64,000 nt of DNA. Source: Eupeodes corollae. Lineage: Eukaryota > Arthropoda > Insecta > Diptera > Syrphidae. A model generated the notes under the pieces. That model was given only the letters and a program-made list of their open reading frames with translations, was not told the DNA's origin and did not search any database. The stretch is from assembly GCF_945859685.1 (NCBI RefSeq), contig NC_079148.1, positions 27,973,946 through 28,037,945 on the forward strand. The letters are read 5' to 3'. This document shows positions 9,050 to 21,224 of this stretch, in pieces (the stretch's first letter is position 1; each line of letters begins with the position of its first letter). Both the position numbers and the translations under genes were made by a program.

Positions 9050-11357
9050 TATATGTTTTGAAACCTTTGAAATCCAGCTTCATTTACACCTTTGCAGTTC
9101 CGTAGACCACACATATGTTAAGTAAAGTTTTGAATAACTTCTGTATCTTTTTCCAGTAAAAGATCAGTTTTTTAACGCAATGCTTCAAAGGCAGCTTGAT
9201 AACAACCACTTTTTTGAAGAATATCTAGAAGTTTAGATTTTCCTTTTCTAAAAAAAACTGACAGTATAGTCGCAACCTGTAAAAGCATGAAATGCTGGTA
9301 GTGCAGCAAATAAACTCACTCCCAATGTCGATGCTAGTTGCGTACAGTTAATGCAATTGAAAATATTTCTTTTCGAGCTGTCACTCGTTAACCAAATCTC
9401 TAAGTCCTTGAATTTTGCATATTCCCCAGTAAAATAAGGAGTATGTCTGTGTCAGATGCTCGAACCACGATGTTGGAATTAGGTTTTGATTTGCTTATAT
9501 GGTATAAATTAATCTGGTATCGCCTTCTTCATGGCTACAACTATATTCATATTTCTCACGTTTGGGTTTGAACTTCATAGGAGAAACACTTGTCATCTAC
9601 CGTCAAAAAAACTTTTTTGTCTCCCTAAAAATCTTACGAGTTATTTTTTAAATTTGGGGTTTTTAAAGCATTTAACAAAATCGTCTGTTCGTTTTTGAAG
9701 TGGTCCCGAAGTAGTGAAATTTGAGACTTCTACTTCATTTCAAACGCAATGTTCAGAGTCTTTGATAGATGGGTGTAAATAGTTGTCAAAAACAACATGA
9801 ACTTACGGGGCATTCGTGTAACATACCCCTGTTAAAATCATCTCGGATATTTTGTTAAATGTTTGAGGAACTAATGACCTAAAAGATGAATTAAGTAAAA
9901 GCCATCAATTAATTCTATATCTCTTTTTAACGGCTCGGACGGAGAAATTCTAGATTTTAGTTTCTTTTCCAAAACTGCTTTGTCAGTTTTGTGCATCTCA
10001 CCAGTATAGTGACAAAGGGCTGGGGAGCTGTAAACAATGGATATGATAAACAAATCTCCATGTCAATTTTTTTTTTTCTAAATCTATTGCTAATAGTCTC
10101 CCAAAGGCATCCATTTTTATAAGGCTCTGTTTCGTACCATCTCTACTTTTTTGATATTTTTTTAAGCTTTTTGATGCGAAGTTTAGAATACTGTTGCACT
10201 TTAAAGGTTTTTCAAATCGAGCAATGTTTTTAGAACACTCTTCAATAAATGTTATTTTTTGTTTTTGCCCTGTTTCATTGACATTTAGAACAAAGTTAGT
10301 TGTCTGTTGACTTGTAGCTCTACCTGTTGTTATGTTAAAAAGAATTTCTTTTCCCAAGTTTTCATCAAAAAAATTTATATTTTGTTTGAAAACATTAACG
10401 ATATCAGTTAATGCTTTCTTGTCCTTTTGAATTCTATTTCTGGCAAGCTCATTACATATATCATCCGATTGTCCGATTTTAATTTCAGATAACATTTTGG
10501 AAATAATTTTTGTTCTTAGGTTATGACTTAGTGTTGTCTTGCTGAAATTGTATTTGAAAAATAGGTTACACCAGTCAACGAGTTAGCAGCATCCGCATTA
10601 ATAGTTTGTTCGAGAGTTAGCTCAACTGGTGACCAAGCAAAACTTTTTGCTGTATGCCTTATACCAAAAGCACCACGCCTAAATTCGTTTATTAAATGAG
10701 AATTTTTTATTTTTTATTCAACTAAATTAGAATGATATTTTAATATCCAACTTTTATAATTAGGTTGGTTAAACACAAAAAATAAATTGGAAAGTTCGAA
10801 AATAGAATCCACATACAATTCAAAATCACTCGTTCCTATACTCCTTGAAAATCTTAAAAAACCGTTATGAATTCAATATATTGCACGAAAAACTGAGGAG
10901 TATTACCATGATCTCCATTAAGTTTGTTAATAATATCAATGGGCTTAAATTAGGGCTCTCAATTGTTTGCAATGGACTTTGAAAAAAGTGTTGTAAATCA
11001 TCAACGAAATCTTCGGAAATGTTGATGTTGTTTTCTAAACCGTTCAAAATGCAATGTCTGAATGGCACCGGTCAGAAAAGGATGGATTCGTTTACATCTA
11101 TAAAGGTGCTTTCCATCAATAAATCCGTTTACTGATCCTTCAGCCAAAACTTCAGATTGTACTAAAATATCGATCATTCCCGAACCATCAACAAATTTTC
11201 CGCGGGCTTTAAAAAAAGAAATTTGAATATGAAACGCACCTAAATCAATAAAAATATTATTAAATGTTGGCCTCTCGGTTATTTGAATTTGCATTGCCAT
11301 TTTCGCAATATTTGTAAAATAATGCAAATAATCCCTATATAGACATAATATGTACAT
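9050..11357 (-). pseudogene. broken gene of an uncharacterised, dispersed invertebrate protein family
   Basis: Several minus-strand pieces in colinear order look like one long protein. 11357-11001: TFNNIFIDLGAFHIQISFFK..GKFVDGSGMIDILVQSEVL..FIDGKHLYRCKRIHP. 10495-9998: GRATSQQTTNFVLNV..KPLKCNSILNFAS..DAFGRLLAIDLEK. About 10015-9871: GEMHKTDKAVLEKKL..IELIDGFYLIHLL. 9340-9170: LPAFHAFTGCDYTVSFF then a KxLDIL segment in another frame. From memory these motifs (FHxxxxF..GKxxxxSG, FHAFTGCDYT) recur in multi-copy uncharacterised proteins of invertebrates, which may be TE-encoded; no function is known to me. Frameshifts and stops make this copy dead. Confidence 0.5.
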
Positions 11358-11359
11358 AT

Positions 11360-11690
11360 GTGTAACATTTAATTAATAAGTTGGATTAACTTTTCCCTTC
11401 TGGAAGTAGATAGTTCGTCGGTAAGTAGATATGTCATTTATTTAATTTATAACAAAAATGCAATTTCCTGAGAAAAAAAATGATCAATAGATTTTGTTAT
11501 AGCTTTTTGTAATTTTATTAGAACTTTTTTTATATAATTTATTTAGGTAACAATGTTAACTTTTATCTGATAAAAATTTGTATTTATTTGACTTAAACAT
11601 TTTTGATATTGAGTTGAAAAAAATGAAAAAAGATATAAGCATTTTTTTGGGGAAAAGGCGGTCGGACGTATGTTTGTCCCATGAAAAGTT
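11360..11690. other. AT-rich spacer
   Basis: No gene or repeat recognised between the broken gene and the 142-bp tandem repeat. Confidence 0.45.
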
Positions 11691-12116
11691 TGTCCGACCA
11701 GTGGATTCTTGAAGTAGACGGTCCAAGCTTTCATTTGATACCCAATTTGTCCATTGATCCGATGAGGTAGGTCAACACCAAAAATACCGTTTTTTGAGTT
11801 GGTCGGACAAAGGGTTGGTCCCGGATTGTGTCTGTCCGACCAAATGATTTTAAATCTACCACCAGATCTCTACGAACTACTATTTTAATTTTCAATTGAC
11901 CTGATGGTATACCCCAACACCAAAAAACGCAACCGGAAGTGGCCATTTTGCGGCCAAAAGGCCCGGAAAAAGTCTGTCCGACCAGCGGTTTTGTAATCTT
12001 CGTGTCATTTACCTTTCGTTAATGACCAAATTTTCCATTGACTCGATGAGGTAGGCATTTTGACCTGCGCCTCCTGGACTACATTGTGCTCCCAAGAAGT
12101 TCGTCCAGATGTCGCA
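11691..12116. repeat. three diverged tandem units of 142 bp
   Basis: The motif TGTCCGACCA recurs at 11691, 11833 and 11975, spaced exactly 142 bases each time. Within units other blocks recur in register: TTTGTCCATTGATCCGATGAGGTAGG, reduced here to CCATTGA(T/C)(C)CGATGAGGTAGG in units 1 and 3 and ATTGACCTGATGGTAT in unit 2, and CAACACCAAAAA in units 1 and 2. Copies are diverged, so this is an old satellite-like or TE-internal repeat. The outer boundaries are approximate. Confidence 0.7.
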
Positions 12117-12284
12117 GTAAACGGTCTTTGTAGTTCCTCGGCCATTAAAAAACCTTTCGAAAGCAAGAACAAAACATTCAGAAGATTGTGTATTCTTTCG
12201 TTATAGTGTAACCCACTCAAGATGCCGCTATGCATGAGCTGGACTTGCATCCAGGTAATAAATCAACTTTTAGTACTCTGTACG

Positions 12285-12900
12285 TGTATCACAGTCACAG
12301 ATCATCTCTTATAGAATGATCACATATTCGATATTGCCAAAAAAGCTGCTAAGTGCTTAGGATTTCTCCGAAAGTGCAAGAAATTTTTTACCCATTCGTC
12401 CAACACTTAAATATTACTCATATGTTTGGGCAGGTGCCCTTAAAACAAGTGTTAGTCTTTAAAAAATAACTTTGAAAATGATAAGCGAAACATTTACATC
12501 ACAAGAACACCAACGCAATGTGGTATGCCATTCGTTGTTTTACAGATATTTTCACAAACAATGTTTTGTCGAATTAGTCAGTTGCATTCCCTCCCTCAAA
12601 CAATCCAGTCTTAATACTTGCACTTCTACGAATGCTCATCTGTTTAACCTTGAGCTCAATTTTGGATGTACTGTCAAGTATAGAGATTCTTTTCTTACCA
12701 GCACCTTAAGAAAGTGGAATGCTTAGGTAACCTAACTCTGTTTTCCCTATCACTTTGATATTCAAAACTTTTAGACGAACGTGCAGCGGTGTATCCTCTT
12801 TAATCCTTCCCTATTTTCCTAAAGCTCGCAATTTGTTTAAACTTTAAACATTTTAAGGGTTTTAATAACCCCTTTTTACCGGGCGTTAATTATATAAAAA
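12285..12900 (+). mobile_element. LINE-B (Jockey-like) 3' end, plus strand
   Basis: Degenerate C-terminal part of a Jockey-like reverse transcriptase and its 3' UTR. CLGFLRKCKKFF at about 12360 is followed by QHQRNVVCHSLFYRYF (12500-12560), LNTCTSTNAHLFNLELNFG and YRDSFLTSTLRKWNA (12690-12726), which is the usual run of this clade, with several frame changes. The 3' UTR (AACCCC...GCGTTAATTATA then A-rich) resembles that of the copy ending near 39300. Confidence 0.7.
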
Positions 12901-14889
12901 AGCTTAGTAGTATTAGTAGACCATTGCTTGAGTTCTAACATTGACATTTTTCTAATACAAATGACTTAAGTTTATGTTCCTTAATACAAAGCTTACTCTA
13001 CAAAACATATCCTTTAGGCACCCAATCCCTAAATCGTGGTATCAATTGTCTTAGCATTGTCAATTAACCTCTTTGAACTTTTTTTGTGGAACTGTGAAAT
13101 GATAAGACTTAAGCACTTAAGAACAATATTATCGCATTTGAATTTAGATTTTTAACATTCAAGCAGCTCAAGTTATAGAAACTATTGAATGTACCAATCT
13201 TTATCCAAAAATTCAAGTTAGATTGAAGAAATTTACTAAAAAAAAGTCAATTCTATTTAAAAATTACACTTTTCAAGCTCAAAACAAAAGACATCAATCC
13301 AACCAGCTCTTCAATCGATTTCAAATTATCCTGTAACAGATGATAGTTTAAACTGGGCTAAGTTAAAACTAAAAACATAGAAAAGGATCAAAAGTGAAAA
13401 GTGATGAATGTCGTATGGTGAAAAGAGCCTTTAGTATAACAATAAATTGCTTTCGTTTGAATTTTCATTGCAAGGAAATTGCAAAATGTTGTGTCAAAAG
13501 TCTTTTGTAACATATTTGTAACACACACAGATACTGTTTTATGTTCTACATATATACATATATGATGGGTAGAGAGAGAGAGAAAAATATAAAAAAAAAC
13601 AAGAGATAGATAAAATAAAGAGAGACAGATAGAATGAGAGCTTAATGGATGTGCATCCTGAATTCGATTTTCTTAATTATATGCCTGACATACCACATGT
13701 TGTCGACGTGCGTTGTCTTCGTCTTCATCCTCGTTCTCGTCCTTTTTTCTCTTCCTCAACATTCGTTGTCGTCATCGTTTGTTGTTCTAAGTGTCATCAT
13801 CCTATACTCTTATATGTAGTTTCCTTTAATAGTAATCACATCAAAACTGTAAAACAAACACAAAATACACCCTCAATTCAAGTTGCACACAATAAAAACA
13901 ACAATGATCCATGATTCCCAATCACAAACAGTAAAACCCGGTTACGGGGTTAAGTTTAATTATTTCTTTGTTTTAGAACAACAACATTTTAATTGCTAAA
14001 AACAAAAATTTAGATAATGTATCCACCATTTTAGAAGATTTAAATACTTAAATTTTAATTTAAACGCATATTACACAAGAAATCTCTGAGGGAAAAGAAG
14101 TTTTTATAGTTTTTCTGCTCATATTAAAAATGTTCTTAAAACAAAATTCCTTAAAATTATACAATAATAAATACAGTGAAGTGCGACAGGTACATAGTTA
14201 AGCGAAAAGTACCTAGAAGATAAATTAAAACAGTATATGAAAATATTCCCACAATTTCAATCCTTAAAAACATAAGATACGCATGCGGGTTAGAATCTTA
14301 AGGAAGAAGCAATTACGAGGGTTTTACTGTGAATACAAAGGATCTACATTTGAAGTTTACTGTGAATATATATATATGTGTGTATGGTTCAATACATACA
14401 TACGTACATCCTTGTACAATAGCAACGACATATTAAATTGCTTCGCTAACTTTATATTGCTGTTTCAGCATCTGTACCTATACATGAGCCGCAGCCGGAT
14501 ATCCTGATGCCTCGGCAAAATCAATTCTAATCAATGTTCAACAAATTGTAGGAAGCAAGCTTATAGGAGGTATTATAATAGTACAATGTTTAGGTGTTGG
14601 CATACATACATGTATACCTTCTTGAAATGTGTCTTTTGTTAATTATTTACGTGTAGACAATATTGTGGGGTTTGAACTCCACATACTTTCTTGTATGGGT
14701 ACATTTGTATGTATGTTTTATGTTGAGAAAAAAAAAACAAGAATAAAATAGAACAGAGTGTAAATAAACAAAAGCTAGATTATAAGCCTATCCTTCAGGT
14801 AGTTTAAAAGTGAAAGTCCTGCCACATGCTGTTTATATCCTGTTTTGTGATGAAAACTATTTATGTTTTAAAATCTTATGTCTTATGTT
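12900..14889. other. noncoding region, no recognised gene
   Basis: AT-rich sequence with a purine-rich low-complexity tract and pyrimidine-rich stretches (13700-13800). The open frames here look like chance. Confidence 0.45.
13570..13640. repeat. GA/GATA-rich low-complexity tract
   Basis: AGAGAGAGAGAGA followed by A-rich and GATAGATA-like sequence. Confidence 0.7.
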
Positions 14890-16165
14890 TATTAACTGTA
14901 CTGTACTTGGGTCCTCAGGCCTATTAAGTCCGTTGGAAACCGCTTAAAGGAGATAGGGCCTCTACTACGCCTACGCCTGTGTGCGGTTTCTGGATATGTG
15001 TTTTAGCTCCCTCTCACTCTTGTCTATTGAGTCTGATTACGCCTCGACTGTTCTGCCGCCTGAGCTTCTCTGTCATCCAGTTCTTCTTATTTCTTGTGTA
15101 AGTGGATTCCTCTACATTCCTTTTCCTGCAATGCAGTCGTTAAGTATTCGCAGCGTATGAAGGACCTCATTTGATATTCGGTTTGGCCTTGTGTCCATCT
15201 ATTCTTTCTTTTTTGTAATGGCTGAAATAACCTTCAAGGTGCTGCACCCATAAAGAAGCACAGATTCGACATTTGTGCGAAATAGTCGTGGCTTTGTTCT
15301 TAAGCTGATTCCTCCATATTTTCGTCAGCAGATGACGTCATGTTCGGTGCCGCCCTTAATGGAGACGATTTTTTCACTTTCCACTTTTTCCACCGGTTGC
15401 GAGGAAAAATTTATTTGAGAGGATGGTCGGGTTCGGAGGCTGATCTTTTTTGTTTTGCAAGAATTAATGTTTAGACCCACGACTTCTGTATCTCTCTCCA
15501 CACTTGGTGTCATTTGATGGAGATCCAAGATCCTATGAGAGAGTAAGAAAACATCGTCCGCGTAATCCAATTGCTTTAAAAGGATGTCAAAGTTCATTGG
15601 ATCCCTTAGCTACCTAACAAAGCTGCTCCAATTTCATCGCTTATCACCAACAAAAACAATATTGGCGACAGAATACAGTCCTGTGTGGTTCCGTTACAGA
15701 TTTCAAAATCCGCTTACAACCAACCATCGTGCAGAACGTGACACTTGGATATGACGTATGTTGTTTTAATAATAGCAATTAGTTTTTCTGGAACGCCTCT
15801 CCTCCGCAAAGCTTACCAGATGTACTCCCTGTTGACTCTACCAAAGGCCTTCTGGAGGCAACGAAAAGCAGGTGTATTGGTGCACGATATTCAACACATT
15901 GTTCAATAATGATCCGACGGAGGATCAATACAGGAGGATCCAGCGCTGAATATTACTTGGTCTGCATCGAGTGTTGCCTCAAGGTATTCTCTGATGCGTT
16001 AAAGTATGATTTCGGCTACTATTTTGGTAACGGCAGGTAGAACGCAAATATCTCTCCAGTTTTCGCACTTTTTAAGATCCCCTTTTTTAAAAGCTTCATG
16101 ATCATTCTCTTTTTCCACTCATCGCGGAAGCTTTCGGTGGTCCAGGCTTCGTAATTTCTTAATTT
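14890..16165 (-). mobile_element. LINE-C: 5'-truncated reverse transcriptase fragment
   Basis: Minus-strand fragment with ordered RT motifs, read across several frameshifts: EWKKRMIMKLLKKGDLKKCENW (16130-16060), CVEYRAPIHLLFV (about 15890), CILSPILFL (about 15680), the active site LDYADDVFLL (about 15560), VGLNINSCKTK, SIKGGTEHDV (15340), NVESVLLYG (about 15270), and a C-terminal GGRTVEA...ELKHISRNRTQ zone (about 15060-14980). The C-terminal Trp/Arg-rich segment is typical of one widespread invertebrate LINE group; I do not fix the clade. The uninterrupted core is 15597-15325. Not functional. Confidence 0.75.
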
Positions 16166-17019
16166 ATTGGCAAACTATATTAAGAAAATTTAGAAATACA
16201 AATAAAAAATATTATAATGAATGACCACACAAATTTACAAATCTTGGCTATAATTTTCCTTAAGTACAGCAAAATAAAATTAACCATTTTTAATAAAGTC
16301 AACTTAGTCAACAAACAGACAAATAACTTTATGTGCAAAATATATATTAGAGTCACACTCAATCATCAGATCACTGGGTTAGTGGGACTAAAGGACAAGC
16401 TTTCATTGGTTTTCATCATTGAAACCTACCAATGGAATTGTTTCGAAATGTCGGGAATAGTTTTCATTCAAAACTTCTGTTATTGAACACAAATTTCCTA
16501 GTAAAAAGAAAACATTTCTTCATTCATTTAGGTAAGAGTTGGTTATTGAAACTCAAATTGACAGATGGAAATAAAAAAATGGAACTTTTCCAGTATAACG
16601 ATTTTGTTCCAAATTATGTATCTAAAAAATGATCTGTTCCTTGAAAACGATTTCATTTCATTGAACTATTAAAAAAGAACTTGCAGAAAGTCTGTCTTAA
16701 AGAAAGTATTTTTTTAATTGTACAATATCTATTTCTTACATTTTTCAATTTTTCGATTCCTAAATCCTCTATGTGTGACAATATTTCAAAGCTTAATGAA
16801 GTTTATGTCCTGGTCCTAATAAAATACCATAATTTATGTTGAAAAATTTTTCTAATTCATTATTTCTTATTTTCAACGGTTCTATGAATTGTGTTAATTA
16901 ACATACGTTTTTGTTTGGATGCATTCGAAAAACACTCTCAAGTCGATTGCATCCTTACAAACCTTAGCAAGGTATCTGAAAAATTAAGTTATGAAATTAT
17001 TCTTAATAAATGTTCTTTA
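16166..17019. other. AT-rich noncoding stretch
   Basis: Two short overlapping open frames (16217-16632) have no recognisable motifs. Nothing else is seen. Confidence 0.4.
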
Positions 17020-17560
17020 AATTTTGACTTACAGTCCGTTTCATTATGTCAATTTTGAATCCATTTCTGGTGTACCTCAAGAGAGTCATCTTGGTCCATT
17101 ACTGTTTATTTTATTTATTATTGATTTGCCTCCTGTTTCAAATAATTCTATGTTGATAATCTATGCAGATAATGTTAAGATATTTCGAATTATTAACTAC
17201 GCCATATTGTGTTACCCGTCGCATGATGGTTAGTGCGTTGGACGGTCAGGCCTATGCCATCTAAAGTTTTTTTCACGAGTACTGCCTCTTGCAAGGAATT
17301 GACAAATTCTCAAATAAGCCTTTTTGGGTTTGGCTTTAAACTGTTGGTCCTCTCCGTCCCTGACAACATTACTCGCACACAGTAATGCTTGAGAGTTGTA
17401 AGTCACAAGGCCCTGGTTCTCAACGGACTGTTGCGCCACCCAAGTAAAATTAACTACGTGAAGGACTGCAAAGAGATCTCAATCAATTTCGGAAATGACA
17501 TACAAATGTAAGGTTTCAAACACAAACATTTTAAACGACTTTATGTTGAATTCATCGCCT
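17020..17560 (+). mobile_element. LINE-D reverse transcriptase fragment interrupted by a SINE
   Basis: 17054-17205 encodes SGVPQESHLGPLLFILFIID and IIYADNVKIFR, motifs 4 and 5 of a Jockey/CR1-like reverse transcriptase with the catalytic Y-A-D-D changed to Y-A-D-N. After the SINE (17201-17448) the same protein resumes with LREGLQRDLNQF (about 17457). The fragment resembles the LINE-A copy at 42690-44573 and may be the same family. Confidence 0.72.
17201..17448 (+). mobile_element. tRNA-type SINE, copy 2
   Basis: 248 bp between exact 9-bp duplications ATTAACTAC (17192-17200 and 17449-17457). The head GCATGATGGTTAGTGCGTTGG keeps box A; the box B segment is deleted. The body and 3' end (GGCCCTGGTTCTCAACGGAC then TGTTGCGCCACC, 17409-17440) are intact and match the RTE LINE 3' end at 27 of 32 positions. 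Confidence 0.85.
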
Positions 17561-18721
17561 TTAAATAAAGAATTCAGCTGTACTACACTAAAAATTAACG
17601 TTTACTGATTACTATAATTATAAAAAAAAAAAACCTTTAAAAACACTTGATTTCGTCAAAACCCAGATCTTCATGATGCATACATTTTTTAATTTCTTAA
17701 TGGGAGCCAAACTATTGCGTTCATATTAATAGAGTACAAAGTATTGACAAAGCTTGACAGACTTTAATTTACTCCAACACGCAAAAGCTTTTCTTGAAAA
17801 AACTCTTATGTTTTGGTTTATTGAATAGGAAGATTTCATGTCCATCTATTCTTTGCCGATTGAATTTCAATCTGATTCAGACCAGACCCAACTATGGCGT
17901 AAGACTATGGCAATCTTAAATCTGCAAGCTTTAAATCCAATTTGTTCGTTATATGTTGTTACGAATCGACTAAGAAAATTATAAAAAAAAGTACGTATTA
18001 TCTTTAGCTACTACCTAAATTGCCTAGTGATCTGCTTGGGGCGCACAAATAACGCACTGGTGGGGAGAAGGGGTAGACCAAGGGAAAGGGAGGTAATTAA
18101 TAAATATAACTTATCAGCTTAATTTCAATACCAAAAATATCAAACCTAATCGCTTTTAAACCTTAAAACTAAATATTTCAATGATTAAAACCAATGATAG
18201 CTATAACTGGTACCTAAATGTTTGCATTTCTCAAAATAATTTTAAAAACAAAATTATCATCTCTAAATGGGAATAGAACTTTGGCTAACTTAGTTTAAAG
18301 AAGTTACATTTTTAAAATCCATCTATTAGGGTACCTGTAATTTTTTCCATTTGATATTTTTAAGCTTTTGGGTCCTAAAATAATTTTCTGTGATGCCGCT
18401 CATTTTTAGCCAGAAAATAAAGCTGGTTTATCTATAACGATGAACAGATTGTGCTGTAGACATAGGACAAGTAATTTTAAATGTCCGGAATTGAAAGCCA
18501 TCGATACGCAAACAAGCAACGTGAAACAATCGTAATTTCGCAAGAAAAACTTACTAGCAATATTATTTCTCAAATGATCACATTTTTTTTTTCGGGCGAA
18601 AGATATGATGTAATTGAAATGCTCTACAATCGATTCCAGCAAACCAATAAAATGGAATTCGGAAGTAATCGTCGAATACAGCTGCAAATTAGTCATAGAA
18701 AATTTCATGAATAACAGTACT
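17561..18721. other. AT-rich noncoding stretch
   Basis: Overlapping open frames on both strands near 18406-18765 show no family motifs. No repeats recognised. Confidence 0.4.
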
Positions 18722-18965
18722 GCAGCCGTATCCGTGTCGTGATAATTGGTGCGTAGAGAATTCATTCCAGAGGTTTTGGGTTCAATCCCAACCCAATTCT
18801 TGTTATGAACAGTGTTTTCTCAAACTAACCGCTTGGATTTGGCATAAAAACTGTAGGTCCCATTCATTCCTGACATCGCTAACAGGGATGGTTGAGAGTT
18901 GTAAATTACTAGAACCTGGTTGTCTATGTGCTGTTGGTGATTTATGTTTGGATACCGGGGATGTC
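18722..18965 (+). mobile_element. tRNA-type SINE, copy 3 (diverged)
   Basis: The head is eroded, but box B GGGTTCAATCCC (18779-18790) is kept, then the body blocks TTTCTCAAACTAACCG, TGTAGGTCCC and GATGGTTGAGAGTTGTAA appear in the family order. The central TGCC...GGAATTGACA block is missing and the 3' end is degraded. Confidence 0.7.
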
Positions 18966-19675
18966 ATTTGGCTGATATCAGTTTCCATCACTAACCATAA
19001 AATAGAATACAAATCTATTGATATCTTTTTTAAAAATACTCAATACGTTAACTAAATAAATAAAATTTAATGTTTTAAAACCCGTAATTTTACATAAGAG
19101 ACGCAACTGTTCAAAATATGTATTTCGAATTTTTACAATACAAATTTTTATTTTTACGATATGAAATTCAATCTATGACTTTAATTTGATTTTAAAGCTA
19201 CTTCCAGAGTTCACTCCAGTATCTAAAAAAACTGAATTTATAAAACTATGTTCGTATTTTTTTTTATTTGAAACACATCAAGACTTAAATGGTATTTTAA
19301 ACTTGAGCCTTAACCTTTTGGCATTTTTTTGTGTTTGCTCTAACCCTGTTTTCTTACACAACACAAACAAACCTACCTACATGCAACTAACTTTATTAAC
19401 CTTATATACTTTTTCATCTAAGGTTTATAATGTCTACCTTTACATATACACGACTAAACTCGTATGTATATAACTACCCTATATTTCCAGGTTACGTTCT
19501 CTCTGTGATGCTTTTCATTCTCACTCTCGTTCAATATTTAATTCCTTTTCAACATTTTCCCGCAGAGCTCAAAGTCAAATATCCGTTGGAAAAGTTTTTA
19601 CCGACAAAAAACACAAAAAAGTAAACTTCTTTACTCTCACACTGATGCCACAACCATTCAGTTGAGCAATCTATA

Positions 19676-19713
19676 GCTTCGGCTTCGGTTTTTGCTTCAG
19701 CTTCAGCTTCAGT
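19676..19713. repeat. GCTTC(A/G) hexanucleotide repeat
   Basis: About six tandem units of GCTTCG or GCTTCA with one interruption. Confidence 0.75.
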
Positions 19714-19927
19714 TCCAGCCTTATACCTACATACTCACTATATCTATATAGCCCCAGCACCATCATCTTCATCTTCATCACCAAAACAACTAAACCAACA
19801 AGCTTTATTGAAATTGAGATGTCAGTCAGTCAGCCAGTGTGTAGCCAGCCAAAAGAACCAAAGTGGCTTTGTGAGTGTGTTTTTGAAATAGATGAAGATG
19901 AAGGTAAACCTTAAGCCGTAAGCCGCG

Positions 19928-19956
19928 CGGCAGTGGTAGTGGCAGCGGCAGCGGTG
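19928..19956. repeat. GGCAGT/GGCAGC imperfect repeat
   Basis: Units GGCAGTGGTAGT and GGCAGCGGCAGCGG in tandem. Confidence 0.6.
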
Positions 19957-21193
19957 TTAGAACTCAAAACTAACCCGTTTTTCAATTGCTTCCCTGCCGC
20001 ACATTTGCTATTGCTATATCCGGCACAACAAACGTTGTGCTAAAATTTCATTTGTTGTTCGCTTTGTTGACATTGTCGAAAACTTTTCAAATAAAATCTC
20101 TCACCCACGAAGGTGTGGCGTTGGTGTTGGCAGGCAGGCCGGGTGGTGTTGTTTGAAGGGAGCTTCTCCTACCATCCCAAGTTCTTGAATTTCTTCTTTT
20201 GGATACGCAATCTAAGTGGCAAGCCGCAAAAGTTCTGCTTTGCTTCTTCTTATTCTTGCTTTTTTTAAGTCGACAAAAATCTTCAAAACAATGGACAAGG
20301 ACATCAATCTGAATTGTTCTTCACTCGTTCATATGAATGAATCTTTATCCTTGTTCTATGCGAGCGAAAGAACAATCGAAAGTGGTGTCCTGCTAGATTT
20401 TCATTACCTAGATACCATCAGTAGGTATACAGTATTGTCGTTTTGGAATTGGAAAAAACAATTAAATTCATACAAAACTTATTTCTAAAATTCCTTTAGA
20501 TTGACAACGGTACATAAAATGCAGTCGTGTCTCTCTGCTTCATATAAAACAGTTGTAGTTTGTCTGTTTAAAATTAAAATCTTCATCGTCCTGCAAAATA
20601 AATTTGCAAACCAAATTAAAGGTAAACACAAGTGAATATACACACAGAACCAGAAAACAGAAGTGGACAAATAAATAAATGCGGAAAAGGATTTCCTTTT
20701 ATAATGCTACACACATATACACACAAATGTATTTTTATATAATAAAAAGTTTTAAAAAAAACGTCGTTTTTAGATACACAAATCTACCTCTTCGTTGTCG
20801 TCGACCAGTTGCATGCACTTAAAAGACCGAACTTTCATTTGGGAACAAGTTTGCAGCTGTTGATGTTGCAGTTGCAAATAACTAGGTAAGGTAGATTGGA
20901 GCTAGAACATAGATATGCAGGAAACTATATACAATAAAGATTATTGCATACAGGACATCTATAGGTACACTAGTCCAACGATGAAAACGAACAAAATTTT
21001 TAAAATGTTTGCGTTCCAAAAATAGAAAAATAATAATATAGACAGAGACAGAGAAAAACTACTCAAAAAAACGAAGACACAAATTTGTTTGGTCGTTTAA
21101 CTTTTCCATTTCCATTTCCGTTTTCCCTTCTTTAAACAAAATAACAGTACTAAAGTCCAAAAAATATATATGTATGTAGCAGGTATGTATTAG

Positions 21194-21224
21194 GCCCGGT
21201 CCTGGTCCTGGACCTGGTCCTGAT
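21194..21224. repeat. GGTCCT hexamer repeat
   Basis: CCTGGTCCTGGACCTGGTCCTG reduced to repeats of CTGGTC over about 30 bases; partly self-complementary. Confidence 0.6.

Noticed and set aside
13645..13914. 89-aa open frame
   Set aside because: Pyrimidine-rich low-complexity translation without motifs.
20216..20488. Possible 90-aa secreted or membrane protein
   Set aside because: Short, no homology recognised, and no conserved start or splice context; chance frame in noncoding DNA is as likely.
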